Positions 41,146 to 45,494 of a DNA stretch of 45,494 nucleotides are shown piece after piece (the first letter of the stretch is position 1; each line of letters begins with the position of its first letter). The stretch comes from WS-7 sp036505295. Lineage in GTDB: Bacteria; Eisenbacteria; RBG-16-71-46; SZUA-252. The notes under the pieces are model-generated. The model ran no database searches, was not told where the DNA came from, and was given only the letters and a program-made list of their open reading frames with translations. A program made the translations under genes and the position numbers. The stretch covers positions 1 to 45,494 of the forward strand of contig DASXTQ010000120.1 of assembly GCA_036505295.1 (NCBI GenBank), read 5' to 3'.

Positions 41146-42313
41146 GTCGTTTCTCCACGGGTAGGTCAATGAGCACCTGGGTCCCCTGCCCGACCACGCT
41201 TTCGATCGAGATGGAGCCTCCGTGCTCCCGGATGATGCTCTGGCATATGCTGAGACCGAGCCCGGTGCCCTGGGTCCGGGTCGTGTAGAACGGATCGAAG
41301 ACGCGCGCCACCACGGCGGCCGGAATCCCCGGACCGTTGTCCTTGACTCGAACTTCGACGAGATCGAGCAGCGGGGCCGGGCGCCGTACTCCGAGCCGAT
41401 CGGCGGCGCGGCGGCCCAGGGACGAGCGATCGGCGAGTCGCTTGCGAACCGGTCCCACCCAAACCTCCAGCTCTCCGCCCTTGTCCAGGGCCTGGAGGGC
41501 ATTCATGAGCACGTTCAGGATCACTTGTAAGACCTGATCCAGATCCACGTAGACTTCGGGAACGCTGTCCGCCCGATCGACCCGGATGAGCACGTTTTGG
41601 CGCACCGCGACTTCGTGAACGAGCGTGAGCGCTTTTTCGACGGCGGGCAGAATCGACTGACGCTGGAGCTTCGGTGCCGCCGGTCGCGCGAACTGGAGCA
41701 ACCCGGTAACGATTCGGTCGAGCCGAGAGACCTCTTCGAGGATCAGGTCCACGAACTGCGCCCTCGGATCCCCGACCTCGAGTCTCCGCTTCATCACCTG
41801 GGCCGAGGTGCCGATCCCGGCCAAGGGATTCCGGATCTCGTGGGCGACACCCGCCGCGAGGGCCCCCAAGGAGGCCAGCCTGTCGCGGCGGCGCCACTGC
41901 TCCTCGAGCGCCTTATGCTCCCTCAGATCCTGGAACAGCGCGATCGTGCCTTGAAGCGACCCGTCCAGCGCCTCGAGCGGAAGAAGCCTGAGCCCCACCG
42001 GAAGCACATCTCCCGATCGGGTGACGACCTCCACCTCACGCACCTCCTCGGGCGCGGCGCACGCGCCCGGCGGCACGTGCGACTCGCCTCGCGGAGCGCG
42101 CAGGATGCGCGCGACGGCATCACCTTCCACCTCTTCGGGAGAGTAGCCGAGGAGCCTCGACGCGGCGGGATTGATCGCGAGGATCGTCGCGTCGCGGTCG
42201 ATCGCGACCACGCCGAACGGCGCGTGACGGAGGAAGCTCCACGCGGCCTCGAGGGCGTGTTGCGCCGGCACCGGCGCCTCGCCGTTCGCCGGGAGCACGC
42301 TCCGCGACCTCAC
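41117..42313 (-). CDS. Soluble PAS-domain sensor histidine kinase
   Basis: A 398-residue kinase without membrane helices: a PAS domain (about 22-132), HisKA with phospho-acceptor His158 in GVAHEIRNPL, and HATPase with an N box (NVLMNALQAL near 265), VKDNGPGIP and GTGLGLSI. Cytoplasmic PAS kinases of the FlrB/FleS/FlgS type partner sigma54 activators of flagellar genes; this one is similarly built. Its GTG at 42313 overlaps the HEAT gene stop as GTGA. The signal is unknown. Confidence 0.92.
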   Translation of the reverse strand: MRSRSVLPANGEAPVPAQHALEAAWSFLRHAPFGVVAIDRDATILAINPAASRLLGYSPEEVEGDAVARILRAPRGESHVPPGACAAPEEVREVEVVTRSGDVLPVGLRLLPLEALDGSLQGTIALFQDLREHKALEEQWRRRDRLASLGALAAGVAHEIRNPLAGIGTSAQVMKRRLEVGDPRAQFVDLILEEVSRLDRIVTGLLQFARPAAPKLQRQSILPAVEKALTLVHEVAVRQNVLIRVDRADSVPEVYVDLDQVLQVILNVLMNALQALDKGGELEVWVGPVRKRLADRSSLGRRAADRLGVRRPAPLLDLVEVRVKDNGPGIPAAVVARVFDPFYTTRTQGTGLGLSICQSIIREHGGSISIESVVGQGTQVLIDLPVEKRHGDRRSNPR

Positions 42314-44118
42314 GCGCGCGATTCCTCGACCCGGCGGATGGCGTGGGCCGCGAGATCCCTCAACGCTGGATCGCCCCCCCGCGCGACCGCGCGCAGTCTG
42401 GGGAGCGCCTCGGCGTCCCCGAGAGAGCCCAGCGATTCGATCGCCTGCGCCGCGACCGGCAGTTGCCCCGTCGAGACGGCGTCGAGCAAAGATCCGATCG
42501 TTTGCGGATCGTGATGATGCGCCAGCGCTCGGGCCGCGGCGCGCCCGACGGCGGCGCAGGGATCGGCGAGGAGCTTCCGCAGCCAGGCGGCGCGCTCGAC
42601 CCCGTTCGTCCGCCCGAGCCCGATGGCGAACGTCTGCCGCACGCCGTCGTCTTTGTCCCGTAGAAATGCCGCGAGCGGTTCGAGACCCAGCGCCGCCGGC
42701 GCCTTGAGCCGCGCGTGCAGGGCGTGAGATCGAACGCGCGGGTCCTCGTCCGCGAGGAGCGCCGTGGCCTCCTCAAGCCAGACGCCATGCTCGTTCAGGC
42801 TTATCGCGGCCGCCAACCTCACTTGGGAATCCGGGTCGGAGATCGCACTCAGAAACGGAGCGCCGGCGCGGCGCGGGTCGCACGCACGGAGCGCCGCGGC
42901 ACGCGCGGCACCGTCCCGTGCAGACTCGAAAAGGCGCTCCTGATCCACCTCGTGATCCCGTAGCGTCTCGAGAGCCGAGAGCGCCGCCTGCCTGACGTCC
43001 GGGAAGGGATCCGACAGGAGGCCTTCGAGCGCGGGGCCCGCGCCCTTCCAGCGCAGGGCCCCGAGCGCCTCGGCCGTTTGCGCGCGGACATGACCCACCG
43101 GATCCCTCGCGAGCGAGAGCAACGCCTCCGGCGTTCCCGCGCCGCCGGACCGGCCCGCGAGAGCCACGGCGCGCTCGCGGACCTTGGCGTCGGGATGCTG
43201 CGTGAGGCGGAGGCATATCGTCCGCGATTCCTCCTCCCGCGCGATCGCGATCCGGTCGAGCGCGGCGGCGGCGGCGGCCGGATCCCGGTCCGCGATCCCG
43301 GCAATGGATTCGAGTGCTACGCGCTCCGCACCGGCCGCGACCGAGCCGAACGCTTCGCGCGCCCGCTCGCGCACGAGCCGGTCAGGCGATTCAAGGAGCC
43401 CCAGGAGGAGCCCCGGTCCCTCGGGCGGCCTAAGCCATCCGATCACCGCGATTCCGGTCAAAAGTGGGTGCCTGTCCCGGGACGTCATGAGGGCCGGCAG
43501 GGCTCGCTCCACCAGGTCGGTGGGCAGATCGCCCCTCACGACCGAATTCGGCGAGCGCTCACGGACGCGGACGAGCGCCGCAAGCGCTTCCCCCTCCACG
43601 GCCGGATGGCCGCAACCGAGGAGGCTCGTAAGCCCGGGCACCGATCGCGCGGTCCCGCACGCCCCCAGCGTGCGCAACACCGCGATCCGGACCGCGGGGT
43701 CCTCCTGCTCCAGCCGGTCGATCAGAAGATCTTCAGCGCCGGAATCCTCGAGCCTCGCGAGCGCGAGCGCCAAGGGCCCAACGAGATCGGGTCTCATCGC
43801 AAGGCATTCGGATAGGATGTCCGAGGCGCGCGGGAATCGCAGGATGGCGAAGGCTTCTGCAGCCGAGACGACGACGTCGGGACAAGGATCTTGCAAAGCT
43901 GAGGAGAGGAGATCGGGGGACACAGGCTCCCTGAGATCAGGGATCAGGCTGACGGCAAGAGCACGGATTTCGGGGTCCGGATCAAAAACGCGATCCTCGA
44001 GAGCGCGGTTCAGATCGGCGCCGAAATCCTCGTGTCGGAGCTTCTGCGCCGCGCGGGCCCTCGCGTTCGGATCCGCGCGCTGAAGCAGTTCCGCAGCTTC
44101 CCAGCCGGTTTCCGGCAT
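42310..44118 (-). CDS. HEAT-repeat scaffold protein
   Basis: A 602-residue soluble protein made almost entirely of HEAT-type helical pairs from about residue 10 to the end. Each repeat has a D-P-x-x-x-V-R core, for example DPEIRALAVSLIPDL, DPAVRIAVLRTLGACG, DPFPDVRQAALSALETL and DDGVRQTFAIGLGR. No catalytic domain, signal peptide or membrane helix is seen. Such arrays bind proteins. Four-base coupling to the kinase gene argues that it works with the kinase, perhaps as a sensor or assembly platform. Confidence 0.85.
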   Translation of the reverse strand: MPETGWEAAELLQRADPNARARAAQKLRHEDFGADLNRALEDRVFDPDPEIRALAVSLIPDLREPVSPDLLSSALQDPCPDVVVSAAEAFAILRFPRASDILSECLAMRPDLVGPLALALARLEDSGAEDLLIDRLEQEDPAVRIAVLRTLGACGTARSVPGLTSLLGCGHPAVEGEALAALVRVRERSPNSVVRGDLPTDLVERALPALMTSRDRHPLLTGIAVIGWLRPPEGPGLLLGLLESPDRLVRERAREAFGSVAAGAERVALESIAGIADRDPAAAAAALDRIAIAREEESRTICLRLTQHPDAKVRERAVALAGRSGGAGTPEALLSLARDPVGHVRAQTAEALGALRWKGAGPALEGLLSDPFPDVRQAALSALETLRDHEVDQERLFESARDGAARAAALRACDPRRAGAPFLSAISDPDSQVRLAAAISLNEHGVWLEEATALLADEDPRVRSHALHARLKAPAALGLEPLAAFLRDKDDGVRQTFAIGLGRTNGVERAAWLRKLLADPCAAVGRAAARALAHHHDPQTIGSLLDAVSTGQLPVAAQAIESLGSLGDAEALPRLRAVARGGDPALRDLAAHAIRRVEESRA

Positions 44119-44201
44119 GTTCTCCGCGTTTGGCTCCGCATCGGGGGATTCAAGAGCCTGAAAGGGCCGCTCATCTTCTTACCAGCGACCTTTCGACCCG
44201 G

Positions 44202-44387
44202 TCAAGCGGATTCAGGGCGTTCGCGCTTTCCCGCCGGGTTTTCCTGCGCCAGTTTGCGCAGGACCATACGGCTCAAAGCACGACGAACCTCGGGGCGGTC
44301 GTAGTACCGTTCGCGGATGCGGCGCTTGACTTCCGTCAGCCGCGACGACGCCTCGGTCTCCGGAGCTTCAATTGAAGTTGGCAGCAC
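44202..44387 (-). CDS. Small FlgM-like protein
   Basis: A 61-residue protein with a disordered N-terminus and one amphipathic helical region, LTEVKRRIRERYYDRPEVRR near 17-36, followed by a second helix. This arrangement recalls the C-terminus of FlgM-type anti-sigma28 proteins, but similarity is weak. The GTG at 44387 has GGAGGG nine bases upstream, which supports translation, and lies 20 bases inside the preceding gene. Position behind csrA and a FliS-like gene suits a flagellar regulator. An 83-base gap precedes the HEAT gene. Confidence 0.45.
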   Translation of the reverse strand: MLPTSIEAPETEASSRLTEVKRRIRERYYDRPEVRRALSRMVLRKLAQENPAGKRERPESA

Positions 44388-44703
44388 GGTTGCGGTCCCT
44401 CCGAATCGATGCGATCGCTTCGGTCCAGCTCTCCTTCAAATCGGCGAGCACTTCGGCAGCTTCGTCGAAGCGCCCCTGCTCCGATTCGGAAATGCAGAAA
44501 TCCAGAATCCCCAGCACGCGCCCCGCGACATCTTCGCTCGCGAGGTCCAAGCACTGCATCGACTCGCGCAGCGACTCCTGGACGACCGGATGGCTCCGGG
44601 TGCGGCACCCCCGCAAGGCGCAATCCAGCAGCGCCAGAACCTCATCGCACCGGCGGAGCCAGCGGTCCAGCTCCGCGGGATTCTCTTCATATGTTTGACT
44701 CAC
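44368..44703 (-). CDS. FliS-like small helical protein
   Basis: A 111-residue, all-helical protein. Its last 60 residues resemble the flagellin chaperone FliS: a helix of the FliS type near 64-80 and AAEVLADLKESWTEAI near 82-97, close to the FliS ending ELRETWEEA. The N-terminus lacks the usual FliS YxxN signature, so this is a diverged member or a structural analogue. GTG at 44703 overlaps the csrA stop as GTGA. In many bacteria csrA lies in flagellar clusters with fliW and fliS. Confidence 0.5.
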   Translation of the reverse strand: MSQTYEENPAELDRWLRRCDEVLALLDCALRGCRTRSHPVVQESLRESMQCLDLASEDVAGRVLGILDFCISESEQGRFDEAAEVLADLKESWTEAIASIRRDRNRAANFN

Positions 44704-44924
44704 TTCGTCCCGGGCCCTGTGCCTTCTGGGCCCTCCGGCTTCAAGCCTTGCGCCCGGCGATTCTCCTCTTGGATCCTTTCGTAGATTTCCTCCCGGTGAA
44801 CCTTCACGCTCGGCGGCGCGTCGATCCCGAGCTTCACGTGGTTTCCCTTTACCTCCACGATCGTGATCTTCACATCGTCTCCGATTCGGATGTTTTCGCC
44901 AAGCTTTCGGGTCAGGAGGAGCAT
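44700..44924 (-). CDS. csrA: Carbon storage regulator CsrA
   Basis: A 74-residue RNA-binding translational regulator, starting MLLLTRKLGENIRIGDDVKI, with the RNA-contact end VKVHREEIYERI near 40-52 and a short Glu/Pro/Gly-rich tail. CsrA dimers bind GGA motifs, often on Shine-Dalgarno sequences, to repress translation; flagellin is a common target. It is the first gene of the long minus-strand run. No fliW, its usual antagonist, lies in the window. A GAGG site precedes the ATG. Confidence 0.95.
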   Translation of the reverse strand: MLLLTRKLGENIRIGDDVKITIVEVKGNHVKLGIDAPPSVKVHREEIYERIQEENRRAQGLKPEGPEGTGPGTK

Positions 44925-45165
44925 CGTGCCCTCGTCAATCTCCGGCGTCCTGCCGGGGAGGCGCTTCGGCTGAAGCCGGTTCGGGGGATCGCGCCTCGTG
45001 CGCGTCCCGCTCGGCTCGTCCTGAATTTTCTTCGGCAGGAGCGGCCACCTTCTGAACCCGGAATGCCCACGCGGAGGCGGCCCGGCGCGATCCTCATGGG
45101 CTGAGGCCGGATCGAGCCAGCCGGCTTGGTTGCCGCTTGTTTTGCGCCCTGTTACGATCGAAGCC
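44925..45165. other. Divergent spacer between csrA and the right-edge lipoprotein
   Basis: 241 bases with no gene I can support. A 38-codon minus-strand frame (GTG-initiated, rich in Ala/Glu, ending near 44943) reads plausibly but has no family and no ribosome site. A plus-strand promoter lies at the right end. No convincing csrA promoter was found. Confidence 0.4.
45130..45158 (+). promoter_or_regulatory. Candidate promoter for the right-edge lipoprotein
   Basis: TTGCCG (45130-45135) and TACGAT (45153-45158) are 17 bases apart, each four of six matches to the sigma70 consensus. The expected transcript start falls at about 45165-45166, on the GTG start codon itself, so the message would be leaderless. 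Confidence 0.4.
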
Positions 45166-45494
45166 GTGAGCCAAATCGCGCCCTGCCGCGCCGCGCGCGC
45201 GGCGCTTCTCGCATTAACGCTGCCTCTTCTTCACGCGTGCGATCACCACGGGAGCAGGGTTGTTTCGCCCACCGGCGTGGTATGGAATCGGATCACGCCG
45301 CCCGAGGCCGCGGAGGCGGATTGGCCGGATTGGCGCGGGGATTCGATCGCGTTCCAGGTGCGCGTCCAAGGCCTCGATCGCGTCGCGGTGGCGCTCGAGG
45401 ATGGGAGCGGACTCGAGATCGAGCCGGAGAGCCCCACGGCGGGCGCCCGGAATCCGCGATGGGTCCGCGAAGGGCTCCTCATCTATTCATCCGA
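45166..45494 (+). CDS. Lipoprotein with TolB/PD40-like repeats, N-terminal part
   Basis: 109 complete codons are open from GTG at 45166 to the right edge. A basic N-terminus and hydrophobic run end in LPLLHAC, a lipoprotein signal with Cys at residue 25. The mature part has a WPDWRGDSIAFQ segment near 57-68 and NPRWVREGLLIYSS near 95-109, the pattern of WD40-like (PD40) beta-propeller repeats in TolB-type proteins. Function is unknown. No Shine-Dalgarno sequence precedes the GTG. The minus-strand frame across this region is a shadow. Confidence 0.65.
   Translation, partial: MSQIAPCRAARAALLALTLPLLHACDHHGSRVVSPTGVVWNRITPPEAAEADWPDWRGDSIAFQVRVQGLDRVAVALEDGSGLEIEPESPTAGARNPRWVREGLLIYSS

Noticed and set aside
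44940..45060. Short Ala/Glu-rich minus-strand frame upstream of csrA
   Set aside because: No ribosome site, family or conserved feature; most likely non-coding or a relic.
1..45494. tRNA, rRNA, CRISPR arrays, insertion sequences, prophage or attachment sites
   Set aside because: No cloverleaf, rRNA-like segment, regularly spaced repeats, transposase or integrase motifs were seen; the window reads as core chromosome.

Overview
The window comes from a GC-rich Gram-negative bacterium with an outer membrane, most likely a deep lineage of the FCB group such as Candidatus Eisenbacteria or a relative. The evidence is a SprA-type giant outer-membrane protein next to the lipopolysaccharide permease pair LptF/LptG, ADP-heptose genes, many lipoproteins, a DUF4837 lipoprotein and flagellar regulators. 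The taxonomic call is inference; there is no rRNA or tRNA gene in the window.

Layout. (1) 1-4011, minus: the N-terminal 1337 codons of sprA, running off the left edge. (2) 4134-6613, plus: lptF-lptG, divergent from sprA, with an 8-2-8 palindrome between them. (3) 6614-6908: convergent gap holding a decayed lipoprotein gene. From there to 44924 every gene lies on the minus strand, so in transcription order (right to left): (4) csrA, a FliS-like and a FlgM-like protein, a HEAT-repeat protein, a soluble PAS histidine kinase, a sigma54 activator and a CheR/pseudo-receiver protein. They are followed by tgt, yajC, def, fmt, rsmB, an orphan PASTA protein, rpe, galE, a DUF2007 protein and the two halves of the heptose kinase/adenylyltransferase. 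(5) From a promoter near 29750: a cyclic 2,3-diphosphoglycerate synthetase homologue, sucC, sucD, ndk, yceD, rpmF, plsX, fabH, fabD, fabG, acpP, fabF and rnc. (6) From a promoter at the 3' end of rnc: a TPR lipoprotein. Then come an ECF sigma factor, its zinc anti-sigma factor, a catalytically degenerate HtrA-like protein, a DUF4837 lipoprotein, aroB, a TPR protein, aroQ, accB, a pilT-like ATPase, accC and a comB homologue. (7) 45166 to the right edge, plus: the start of a TolB/PD40-type lipoprotein.

The blocks are mainly housekeeping: fatty-acid synthesis (acc, fab, plsX), shikimate steps, translation (def, fmt, rsmB, tgt, rpmF, rnc), succinyl-CoA synthetase and envelope sugar synthesis. Two blocks look regulatory. 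One is the HEAT/kinase/NtrC/CheR set behind csrA, probably tied to motility. The other is the sigma/anti-sigma/pseudo-protease set, probably tied to envelope state.

Genes are very tightly packed. About twenty junctions are 4-base overlaps of the form NTGA, with ATG, GTG, TTG and apparently even CTG as the downstream start, so several listed starts differ from the longest open frame. The best candidates for undescribed biology are the HEAT/PAS-kinase/sigma54-activator/CheR-pseudoREC module, the PASTA protein standing where other bacteria have a PASTA kinase, the doubly inactivated HtrA in the ECF operon, and CTG-initiated tgt.
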